DNA of 7,335 nucleotides from an uncultured Coriobacteriales bacterium (GTDB taxonomy: Bacteria > Actinomycetota > Coriobacteriia > Coriobacteriales > Atopobiaceae), in assembly GCA_946530775.1 (NCBI GenBank), contig CAMNAH010000057.1, forward strand, positions 1 to 7,335, in the 5' to 3' direction. The notes beneath the pieces were generated by a model that did not search any database, was not told the DNA's origin, and saw only the letters and a list, made by a program, of their open reading frames with translations. Shown one piece after another: positions 1 to 5,110 of the stretch. The translations under genes and the position numbers were made by a program. How positions within the stretch are numbered: position 1 is the first letter of the stretch; each line of letters begins with the position of its first letter.

Positions 1-587
1 ACCTGCTCGAGACGCCCACCTCGGGCCACATCCTCATCGAGGACGAGGAGATCACCGGCAAGAGCACCTCTGCCGTCAACAAGCTTCGTCGCGACGTGGG
101 CATGGTGTTCCAGGGCTTCAACCTCTTCCCGCACCTCACGGCCAAGGAGAACGTCATGATCGGCCAGGTCAAGGTGCTCAAGAAAAGCAAGGCCGAGGCC
201 GAGAAGGAAGCCCTTCTGCAGCTCGACCGCGTGGGTCTGCTCGACCGTGCGGACTACAAGCCGCCGCAGCTCTCGGGCGGCCAGCAGCAGCGCGTCGCCA
301 TCGCCCGCGCCATCGCCATGCACCCCAACGTGCTGCTCTTCGACGAGCCCACCTCGGCGCTCGACCCCGAGCTCGTGCGCGGCGTCCTCGACGTCATGCG
401 CGACCTCGCGCTCAACTCCGGCATGACCATGATCGTCGTGACCCACGAGATGGGCTTCGCGCGCGACGTGGCCGACCGCGTGGTCTTCATGGAGGGCGGC
501 GTGGTGGTTGAGCAGGGCAAGCCCGAGAAGGTCTTCGACCACCCCGACAACGAGCGCACCGCGCAGTTCCTCGGCAGCATCGAGTAG
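1..587 (+). CDS. Polar amino-acid ABC transporter, ATP-binding protein (3' part; start outside window)
   Basis: This is the cytoplasmic ATPase that powers import of a polar amino acid (GlnQ/HisP/ArtP type). The first full codon is at 3, and 194 residues are visible before the TAG at 585-587. Walker A and roughly the first 45-50 residues lie upstream of the window. The remaining motifs are intact and in order: the Q-loop ([12 protein letters not shown]), the ABC signature [16 protein letters not shown], Walker B with the catalytic Glu and D-loop ([13 protein letters not shown]), and the H-loop (VVTHEMGFA). The LSGGQQQR and [10 protein letters not shown] wording and the short C-terminus without an extra regulatory domain are typical of the polar amino-acid uptake family. 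The permease and binding protein are not in the window and are presumably upstream. The exact substrate cannot be read from an ATPase. Nothing looks broken apart from the window edge. Confidence 0.95.
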   Translation, partial: LLETPTSGHILIEDEEITGKSTSAVNKLRRDVGMVFQGFNLFPHLTAKENVMIGQVKVLKKSKAEAEKEALLQLDRVGLLDRADYKPPQLSGGQQQRVAIARAIAMHPNVLLFDEPTSALDPELVRGVLDVMRDLALNSGMTMIVVTHEMGFARDVADRVVFMEGGVVVEQGKPEKVFDHPDNERTAQFLGSIE

Positions 588-596
588 ACTGGGAGC

Positions 597-1358
597 ATGG
601 ACACCGAGCTGCTGCCCCAAGGGCCCAACATCATCCCTACCAGAGCGCGCGTGCTTTCGGGCAGCGCGCTCAAGCTTATCGCGTGCGCCACCATGCTCGT
701 CGACCATGTGGCGCTCCACCTGCTTCGCTTCATGGTGCCCCACTTCATGGAGCCCACGGTCATGCTGCCCTTCGCCGTCGCGCCGTTGAGCGCCTACGCG
801 CTCTGCCGCGGGGTAGGGCGCATCGCCATGCCGATCTTCTGCTTTTTGCTGGTAGAGGGTGCCGTCCACACACACGACCGCCTTCGCTACGGAGCGCGCC
901 TCGCCGCAAGCGCCGTGATCTCCGAGCTCGCGTGGGATCTCGAGCACACGGGCGCGCTGCTCGACTGGTCGAGCCAGAGCGTCATGGTGACGCTGCTTCT
1001 GGGATACGTCGCCCTCTGCGGGGCGGAGCACTTTAAAGGCAACCCCGCGCTCCAGATTGCCTGCGCGCTCCCGTCGCTCGGCATCGCCGCGGTGGCGCAT
1101 GCCGACTACGGCGTGGTGGGCGTGGGGCTCATCCTCGCGCTCTACGTGCTGCGCAGCCACGCATGCCTGCGCGCGGCGGCGGGTATTCTCATCGAATACC
1201 GAGATCTGCGCACCCTGCCCGCGTATGCGCTCATGGCGCTCTATAACGGTGAGCGGGGATTTGCGAGCACGCCTGCGCTCAAGGCGGCGTTCTACGCCTT
1301 CTATCCCGTCCATCTCTTCATCATCGCTGGTCTGAAGATGTGGCTTGGTTATGTGTAA
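597..1358 (+). CDS. TraX-family integral membrane protein
   Basis: A 253-residue, strongly hydrophobic protein. The N-terminal block after about residue 20 (ALKLIACATMLVDHVALHL) and the block around residues 75-105 (RIAMPIFCFLLVEGAVHT, then the ISELAWDLE region) match the TraX family, whose typical sequences read like LKLIAxxTMLxDHIG and RIAFPIFxFLLVEG. TraX of the F plasmid is needed for N-terminal acetylation of F pilin. The chromosomal homologues common in Gram-positives have no established substrate, so a membrane acyltransferase role is only inference. Several further hydrophobic segments continue to the C-terminus. ATG 597 is the first start codon in frame after the ATPase stop. Its GGGAG (591-595) sits only 1 nt away, so initiation may be weak, coupled to the ATPase, or at GTG 651. 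The 9-nt gap implies co-transcription with the ABC genes. Codon use is somewhat less biased than in the ATPase. Confidence 0.85.
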   Translation: MDTELLPQGPNIIPTRARVLSGSALKLIACATMLVDHVALHLLRFMVPHFMEPTVMLPFAVAPLSAYALCRGVGRIAMPIFCFLLVEGAVHTHDRLRYGARLAASAVISELAWDLEHTGALLDWSSQSVMVTLLLGYVALCGAEHFKGNPALQIACALPSLGIAAVAHADYGVVGVGLILALYVLRSHACLRAAAGILIEYRDLRTLPAYALMALYNGERGFASTPALKAAFYAFYPVHLFIIAGLKMWLGYV

Positions 1359-1376
1359 ATGACTTATGTACCCGCC

Positions 1377-1407
1377 TTGTGGTATCTTTAACTATCGGTT
1401 AGATATC
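1377..1407 (+). promoter_or_regulatory. Candidate promoter/operator with dyad symmetry upstream of the regulator gene
   Basis: The gap between the TraX gene and the regulator is AT-richer than its surroundings. It holds an imperfect dyad, GGTATCT...AGATATC, at 1381-1407, extended inward by TAAC/GTTA with a 2-nt bulge on the left arm. A possible -35 TTGTGG (1377-1382) stands 17 nt before TAGATA (1400-1405). An alternative pair is ATGACT (1359-1364) and TATCTT (1383-1388) with an 18-nt spacer. Both match consensus poorly. A dyad just ahead of a DNA-binding regulator would suit autoregulation, but that is inference. Confidence 0.3.
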
Positions 1408-1414
1408 AAAGGCT

Positions 1415-1420
1415 GGTGAG
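1415..1420 (+). promoter_or_regulatory. Ribosome binding site choosing ATG 1425
   Basis: GGTGAG matches the GGTGA part of the extended Shine-Dalgarno sequence and ends 4 nt before ATG 1425. The in-frame GTG at 1416 lies inside this site and has only AAAGG (1408-1412) at 3 nt, so ATG 1425 is preferred. Confidence 0.5.
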
Positions 1421-1424
1421 ATTG

Positions 1425-2102
1425 ATGGCGCACCACAAAACCATATTGCTCGTCTCGAGCACCACGCGCCTCCACGATCGCATGCGTGCGCTCGGTCACT
1501 CCATCGACGTCTCCATCGCCTTGGCTACGCACGACACGCTTTCCCAGGCCCTTAACTCCGGGCACGAGTTCGACCTGGTCATTCTCGATTCCGAGGGCCT
1601 CCCGCAGCAAACGCTCAACGCTGTCGACGCCTTCGTGGCCGAGAACGGCTATATCCCCATGCTCGCCGTCATCGATCCCGACAAGCTCTCGTCGCTGCGC
1701 ATGCCCGTGCAGGGACGCAACGATTTCATCCTCTCCACGGCCGGCGAGGCCGAGTTCGAGGTGCGCTGCTCGCTGCTGCTGTGGCCGGGCGAGGAGAGCG
1801 CGCCCGACGACATCGTCACCATCGACAACATGACCATCAACCTGGCCACCTACCAGGTGAGCATCGATGATGCGCCCGTCGACCTCACGCTCATGGAGTA
1901 CTCGCTGCTGTCGTTCTTGGCCACGCACCCCGGCCGCGCGTACTCGCGCGAGACGCTGCTGCACCGCGTGTGGGGCTTCGAGTATTGCGGCGGCACCCGC
2001 ACGGTCGACGTGCACATCCGTCGCGTGCGCTCCAAGGTGGGCCCGCTGGTGGCCTCGCACATCGTCACCATCCGTGGCGTGGGCTACCTCTTCCGCGTCT
2101 AA
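1425..2102 (+). CDS. OmpR-family response regulator with atypical (GlnR-like) receiver domain
   Basis: A transcription factor of 225 residues: an N-terminal receiver-like domain (about 5-115) and a C-terminal OmpR/PhoB winged helix (about 128-225). The DNA-binding half is canonical, with LTLMEYSLLSFLATHPGR, LLHRVWGF, GGTRTVDVHIRRVRSK and a final RGVGYLFRV. The receiver is degenerate. The Asp/Glu pair that normally follows the first strand is replaced by Ser-Ser (ILLVSS, residues 11-12), the switch Thr/Ser is Ala80 (IPMLAV), and the conserved Lys of the fifth strand is missing (FILSTAGEAE). Only the acceptor-position Asp55 (LVILDSEG) remains. This pattern closely resembles actinobacterial GlnR, the nitrogen regulator that is known to dimerise without phosphorylation. 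No histidine kinase lies beside it. A nitrogen-related role is therefore plausible but inferred. GTG 1416 would add three residues. A dyad lies just upstream. Confidence 0.9.
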   Translation: MAHHKTILLVSSTTRLHDRMRALGHSIDVSIALATHDTLSQALNSGHEFDLVILDSEGLPQQTLNAVDAFVAENGYIPMLAVIDPDKLSSLRMPVQGRNDFILSTAGEAEFEVRCSLLLWPGEESAPDDIVTIDNMTINLATYQVSIDDAPVDLTLMEYSLLSFLATHPGRAYSRETLLHRVWGFEYCGGTRTVDVHIRRVRSKVGPLVASHIVTIRGVGYLFRV

Positions 2103-2166
2103 ATTCTGCAAAAGGGGAGTACCCCCTATTGCATAATTCTGCAAAAGGGGAGTACCCCCTTTTGCA
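2102..2166. repeat. Two tandem 32-bp palindromic units
   Basis: Unit 1 (2102-2133) and unit 2 (2135-2166) are identical at 31 of 32 positions and begin exactly 33 bp apart; the single difference is A2128 versus T2161. Each unit is itself a palindrome: TGCAAAAGGGG, a 5-nt centre AGTAC, and its reverse complement. The stem is perfect in unit 2 and has one mismatch in unit 1. The first base is the last base of the upstream stop codon. The units lie between two convergent genes. They could be a REP-type dispersed element, a doubled operator or a terminator pair. Copy number elsewhere in the genome cannot be seen from here. Confidence 0.85.
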
Positions 2167-2167
2167 G
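2139..2167. terminator. Possible bidirectional intrinsic terminator between convergent genes
   Basis: Unit 2 forms a perfect 12-bp stem (CTGCAAAAGGGG pairing with its complement at 2156-2167) around a 5-nt loop. Read either way, a G4/C4 core is followed by four T residues, which is the layout of a bidirectional terminator for genes ending at 2102 (+) and 2172 (-). The T tract is short and lies within the stem. Unit 1 (2107-2133) gives a second, slightly weaker hairpin. Function as a terminator is inferred from shape and position. Confidence 0.5.
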
Positions 2168-2171
2168 GAAA

Positions 2172-2453
2172 TTACTCGACGGTGCCGTAGACAAAGCCCA
2201 GGCCGCGCGCGGTGATGATGGAATTGAGCTGGTCGCAGAGCCTATAGCGCTTGTAGCTGCCCGAAGGCAGAGACTCCACCACATCCATGAGGTCGGCGCA
2301 GAGATCGAACGTCTCGGCAAGCACCACCACATCGAGACGGGCAACGGCTTTGGAGGGATTCACGGCATAGAGCGCATCGACGAGCTTCTGCAGCTCGCCG
2401 TACTCATCGGAGCGGCCGCTCGGGCGCACGGGCGTGTTATCAATGTTTTTCAT
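2172..2453 (-). CDS. Hypothetical protein, 93 aa
   Basis: I do not recognise the family. The product is small and probably cytosolic: no signal peptide, no membrane segment, no cysteine pair or metal motif. A polar N-terminus (MKNIDNTPVRPSGRSDEYGE) precedes a mostly helical-looking body containing VDALYAVNPSKAVARL, LAETFDLCADLMDVVESL, a basic stretch GSYKRYRLCDQL and the end IITARGLGFVYGTVE. Reality as a gene is supported by its position: it fills the space between the convergent repeats and a divergent promoter region, nothing on the opposite strand explains that space, and a -10-like box sits directly before its ATG. AAGGG (2459-2455) is only 1 nt from the ATG, which suggests either leaderless translation or poor initiation. 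The 5' end is AT-richer than the neighbours. It ends 5 nt from the palindromic repeat. Confidence 0.75.
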   Translation of the reverse strand: MKNIDNTPVRPSGRSDEYGELQKLVDALYAVNPSKAVARLDVVVLAETFDLCADLMDVVESLPSGSYKRYRLCDQLNSIITARGLGFVYGTVE

Positions 2454-2456
2454 GCC

Positions 2457-2465
2457 CTTATACTA
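2457..2465 (-). promoter_or_regulatory. Candidate -10 for the minus-strand 93-aa gene
   Basis: On the minus strand the bases before the ATG read TAGTATAAGGGC. TATAAG (2462-2457) or TAGTAT (2465-2460) would serve as a -10. Transcription would then begin at or within a few bases of the ATG (2453), leaving essentially no leader. No convincing -35 was found. Confidence 0.35.
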
Positions 2466-2490
2466 GCACCGCGCGCCCGCTGCCAGCGGC

Positions 2491-2529
2491 TATACTTCAA
2501 GGCAAAGGCAACCCAGCGCGGCAAGGAGA
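2491..2529 (+). promoter_or_regulatory. Candidate -10 and ribosome binding site for the aminotransferase
   Basis: TATACT (2491-2496) matches the -10 consensus at five of six bases and would start a transcript near 2503, about 30 nt before the gene. The -35 region is poor; it is occupied by a GC-rich inverted repeat, CCGCT-GCC-AGCGG (2477-2489). AAGGAGA (2523-2529) ends 4 nt before ATG 2534 and is a strong ribosome site. Confidence 0.45.
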
Positions 2530-2533
2530 CACC

Positions 2534-3820
2534 ATGGCCTCTGCATACCACAACATGACCGACGCCCAGCTCGATCAGACCCTCGCCCAGCTCGAGGCCG
2601 AGGCGGACGAGCTTCGTGCCAAGAACCTCAAGCTCGACATGGCGCGCGGCAAGCCCAGCCCCGAGCAGACCGCCCTCTCCAAGCCCATGCTCGACCTGCT
2701 CACCAGCGAGACCGACCTCACCGACGGCAACGTGCTCGTCGAGAACTACTTCGCGCCCGACGGCCTGCCCTCGGCGCGCAAGCTCGCCGCCGAGATTCTG
2801 GGCGTCGATGCCGCCAACGTCATCGTGAACGGCTCCTCCAGCCTGAACCTCATGCACGACCTCGTGGCGCACGCCTACGCGCTCGGCGTGTGCGGCAACG
2901 AGCCCTGGTGCCGCCAGGGCACCGTCAAGTTCCTCTGCCCGTCTCCCGGCTACGACCGCCACTTCGGCGTGACCGCCCACTACGGCATCGAGAACATCCC
3001 CGTGCCCATGACGCCCGACGGCCCCGACATGGACATGGTCGAGCGCCTCGTGCAAACAGATCCGCAGGTCAAGGGCATCTGGTGCGTGCCCAAGTACTCC
3101 AACCCCCAGGGCTACACCTACTCCGACGAGACGGTCCGCCGCTTCGCCGCCCTAAAGCCCGCCGCACCCGACTTCCGCATCTTCTGGGACAACGCCTACA
3201 TCGTGCACGACCTCTACGACGAGGGCGACCAGCTCCTGAACATCTTCGACGCGCTCGCCGAGACGGGCAACGACGACCTCGTGTACGAGTTCGCCTCCAC
3301 CGCCAAGGTCACCTTCCCCGGCTCGGGCATGGCATTCGTGGCCGCGAGCCCGGCCAACATGGCCGACATCCGCAGCCACTTCGCCGCCATGCGCGTGTGC
3401 CCCGAGAAGATCTCGCAGTTCGCGCACGTGGCCTTCCTGAAGGACGCCGCGGGCGTGCGCGCGCATATGAAGAAGCACGCCGCGGTGATCCGTCCGCGCT
3501 TCGAGCTCGTGGAGCGCAAGCTCTCCGAGGGCCTCGCCGACCTGGGCATCGCCAGCTGGACGCATCCGCGCGGCGGCTACTTCGTGATGTTCAACGGGCC
3601 CGAGGGCTCCGCCAAGGCCATCGTCGCGCTTGCCAAGGAGCTCGGCGTCACGCTCACCGGCGCCGGCGCCACCTGGCCCTACGGCAACGACCCGTACGAT
3701 TCCGACATCCGCATCGCGCCCACGTTCCCCACGCTCGAGGAGCTCGATCAGGCCCTCGACGTGCTCGTCTGCGCCGTCAAGCTGGTGTCCGCTCGCCTGG
3801 AGAAGGCCGCCCGCGCATAG
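2534..3820 (+). CDS. PLP-dependent aspartate aminotransferase, subgroup Ic type
   Basis: This 428-residue, fold-type I enzyme moves amino groups between an amino acid (aspartate most likely) and a 2-oxo acid, using pyridoxal phosphate in the cytosol. Catalytic residues fall where expected: Asn190 in YSNPQGYTY, Asp219 and Tyr222 in FWDNAYIVHDL, the Schiff-base Lys258 in FASTAKVTFPGSG, and the substrate-carboxylate Arg393 in SDIRIAPTF. The spelling LDMARGKPSPEQ near residue 35, VLVENYFAPDGLPSARKL, and the long DFRIFWDNAY region are typical of the actinobacterial subgroup Ic enzymes (Asp_aminotransf family; the Corynebacterium AspT is the known member), not the common AspC type. Full length agrees with that family. 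It is preceded by its own promoter and strong ribosome site and followed by a terminator, so it is probably monocistronic. Substrate range beyond aspartate is not readable. Confidence 0.93.
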   Translation: MASAYHNMTDAQLDQTLAQLEAEADELRAKNLKLDMARGKPSPEQTALSKPMLDLLTSETDLTDGNVLVENYFAPDGLPSARKLAAEILGVDAANVIVNGSSSLNLMHDLVAHAYALGVCGNEPWCRQGTVKFLCPSPGYDRHFGVTAHYGIENIPVPMTPDGPDMDMVERLVQTDPQVKGIWCVPKYSNPQGYTYSDETVRRFAALKPAAPDFRIFWDNAYIVHDLYDEGDQLLNIFDALAETGNDDLVYEFASTAKVTFPGSGMAFVAASPANMADIRSHFAAMRVCPEKISQFAHVAFLKDAAGVRAHMKKHAAVIRPRFELVERKLSEGLADLGIASWTHPRGGYFVMFNGPEGSAKAIVALAKELGVTLTGAGATWPYGNDPYDSDIRIAPTFPTLEELDQALDVLVCAVKLVSARLEKAARA

Positions 3821-3859
3821 CGAAAACGTTTGACAGACTTCTGTAGTTCTCCGAAACTG

Positions 3860-3891
3860 CCAAAGTGCCCGTTCACAGCGGGCACTTTTGG
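3860..3891 (+). terminator. Intrinsic terminator after the aminotransferase gene
   Basis: A perfect 10-bp stem, AAAGTGCCCG (3862-3871) with CGGGCACTTT (3879-3888), closes a 7-nt loop. Outer CC/GG bases can add pairs with one T bulged. The A tract on the left and T tract on the right are typical, although only four T residues are present. It starts about 40 nt after the stop codon at 3820. Confidence 0.75.
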
Positions 3892-3900
3892 TCGTACACT
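3872..3900 (+). promoter_or_regulatory. Candidate promoter for the TPR-STAS-Tat operon
   Basis: TTCACA (3872-3877, five of six to consensus) and TACACT (3895-3900, four of six) are separated by exactly 17 nt. A start near 3907 would leave a leader of about 45 nt before ATG 3951. The -35 hexamer lies in the loop of the upstream terminator hairpin. The AT-rich leader TATTTAATAAAG (3918-3929) is unlike the rest of the window. Confidence 0.45.
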
Positions 3901-3950
3901 ACAAGTTTGCAGGTGCATATTTAATAAAGTAAGGATTGCAGGCAAGCACA

Positions 3951-4718
3951 ATGTCCAAACGAGCAACCAAGCAGGGCCAGCAGTACAAGAAGAACCGCAG
4001 GACCAACACCCAGCAGCCCAAGAAGGAAGAGGGCATGTCCACCGCCACCAAGGTGGTTATCGGCGTGTTCGCGGTGCTCATGGCGCTCTCGATGAGCGGC
4101 GTGTTCTCCATGTTCGGCAACATCGCCGGCGGTAACTCCTCCGCCTCCAACACCGCGCAGCTCTCCACCATCGAGGACGTCGATAACGCCTACCAGCCCA
4201 TCGCCGACCAGTACGAGGAGAAGGTCGCCGCCGATCCCACCGACATGGCCTCTACGCGCTCGCTCGCGCAGGCCTACATGAACTGGGGCTACAACGTGTC
4301 GTACCTCGCCACCGTCGACGCCGAGACCTCGCACGCCAACGAGCTCTTCGCCAAGGCCATGGCGCTCTACGACACCTACATCGCCTCCAACCCCGAGGAC
4401 GTGGGCCAGGCCAAGGTGGACCGCGCGCTTTGCCAGCTCTACTCGGGCGAGACCACCGCAGCCCTATCCGCGCTCCAGGACATCACCACCGAGGATCCCA
4501 CCAACGCCATCGCGTGGGCCAACCTCGGCCTGCTCTACGAGATCACCGGCGATACCGATTCGGCCATCGCGGCCTACGACTCGGCCATCGCGAACGACCC
4601 CGACGACGCACAGGGCGCCAAGTCCTACGCCTCGTCCCGCAGGCTCTCGCTCGCCAACGGCGGGACCTCGGAAGGTCTGCCCAGCACCCTGCGCGACCTC
4701 TCCGACACCTCCATCTAG
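3951..4718 (+). CDS. Membrane-anchored tetratricopeptide-repeat protein
   Basis: A 255-residue protein. A very basic N-terminal tail (about 1-27, MSKRATKQGQQYKKN and following) precedes one hydrophobic segment (about 33-50, VVIGVFAVLMALSMSGVF), so an inside tail and an outside C-terminal domain are expected. The remainder is helical and carries TPR-like units. The clearest is near residues 183-219, with AIAWANLGLLYEITGD, SAIAAYDSAIANDPDD; weaker copies lie at about 95-125 (RSLAQAYMNWG) and 130-175 (LFAKAMALYDTYIASNP). TPR domains bind proteins, but the partner is unknown. ATG 3951 is chosen because it gives the basic tail directly; AGG at 3940-3942 is its only ribosome-site hint. An in-frame TTG at 3936 directly abuts AAGGA, and ATG 4035 would remove the tail. 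It is the first gene of the export operon, 16 nt before the STAS gene. Confidence 0.85.
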   Translation: MSKRATKQGQQYKKNRRTNTQQPKKEEGMSTATKVVIGVFAVLMALSMSGVFSMFGNIAGGNSSASNTAQLSTIEDVDNAYQPIADQYEEKVAADPTDMASTRSLAQAYMNWGYNVSYLATVDAETSHANELFAKAMALYDTYIASNPEDVGQAKVDRALCQLYSGETTAALSALQDITTEDPTNAIAWANLGLLYEITGDTDSAIAAYDSAIANDPDDAQGAKSYASSRRLSLANGGTSEGLPSTLRDLSDTSI

Positions 4719-4720
4719 CA

Positions 4721-4727
4721 AAGGAGA
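4721..4727 (+). promoter_or_regulatory. Ribosome binding site for the STAS gene
   Basis: AAGGAGA ends 7 nt before ATG 4735. The in-frame GTG at 4729 is only 1 nt away, so ATG 4735 is the likely start. Confidence 0.7.
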
Positions 4728-4734
4728 CGTGCAT

Positions 4735-5049
4735 ATGGCACTCAAACTCGATACGGGCGAAGTTGCAGGCATCTCGTTCGTGGCCGTCCACGGCGAGGTC
4801 GACGTGTCGTGCGCAGATGAGCTGCGCTCCTGCATCGCGCTCGTGATGGAGCACGAATCCAAGGGCATCCGCATCGACATCGCGGACATGCCCTACATCG
4901 ACTCCACCGGCATCGGCGTGCTGGTGGGGGCCGCGCATGCGGCGGCCGACCAGGGCATCACCTTCGAGGTGGCCAACCCCCAGCGCAACGTGGCCCGCGT
5001 GCTCGAGCTGCTGGGCGTGGGCGCCGACCTGGGCATCACCACCGACTAG
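4735..5049 (+). CDS. STAS-domain protein, anti-sigma-factor antagonist (SpoIIAA-like)
   Basis: A 104-residue single STAS domain. The early strand and loop VAVHGEVDVSCADELRSCI and the central IRIDIADMPYIDSTGIGVLVGA are the family signature. Ser57 of the DSTG motif is the residue phosphorylated by the cognate anti-sigma kinase in SpoIIAA and RsbV. The C-terminal half (FEVANPQRNVARVLELLGV) also matches. In the known system the unphosphorylated protein binds an anti-sigma factor and frees a sigma factor. No anti-sigma kinase, phosphatase or sigma gene is beside it here, so its partner must be elsewhere or its role differs. It is separated by 16 nt from the TPR gene and by 61 nt from tatB, suggesting one operon. 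The start rests on the strong AAGGAGA. Confidence 0.92.
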   Translation: MALKLDTGEVAGISFVAVHGEVDVSCADELRSCIALVMEHESKGIRIDIADMPYIDSTGIGVLVGAAHAAADQGITFEVANPQRNVARVLELLGVGADLGITTD

Positions 5050-5093
5050 CCGCGCATCCAGCGTACGTGACCGCATCTACAGACCGCTATCAC

Positions 5094-5102
5094 GGGGGAG
5101 GT
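5094..5102 (+). promoter_or_regulatory. Strong ribosome binding site selecting the GTG start of tatB
   Basis: GGGGGAGGT stands 8-9 nt before GTG 5111. No other start codon in this frame is nearby, and starting here yields a protein that opens directly with the TatB transmembrane helix, so the GTG start is well supported. Confidence 0.75.
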
Positions 5103-5110
5103 ACACTCAC

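Noticed and set aside
1359..1424. GlnR-type binding box before the regulator
   Set aside because: I looked for the GTnAC-N6-GAAAC pattern described for actinomycete GlnR and found no acceptable match here.
1392..2144. 250-codon minus-strand frame opposite the regulator gene
   Set aside because: Low-complexity Val/His/Gly/Asp/Arg product without motifs; it overlaps a regulator whose winged helix is unmistakable and would start inside the palindromic repeat.
2102..2166. Twin repeats as a minimal CRISPR array
   Set aside because: Only two units with a 1-nt separation, so there are no spacers, and no cas genes are nearby.
2890..3846. 318-codon plus-strand frame inside the aminotransferase gene
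   Set aside because: Arg/Pro/His-rich product typical of an out-of-frame reading of GC-rich coding DNA; the aminotransferase frame holds all catalytic motifs.
3830..3858. Perfect TTGACA (3830-3835) as a promoter for the downstream operon
   Set aside because: The hexamer 17 nt later is GAAACT, a poor -10, and any transcript would meet the terminator at 3860-3891 at once. The pair at 3872/3895 is better.
3936..3950. TTG 3936 as the start of the TPR protein
   Set aside because: AAGGA directly abuts the TTG with no spacer; ATG 3951 follows in frame and opens with the basic tail expected before a membrane segment.
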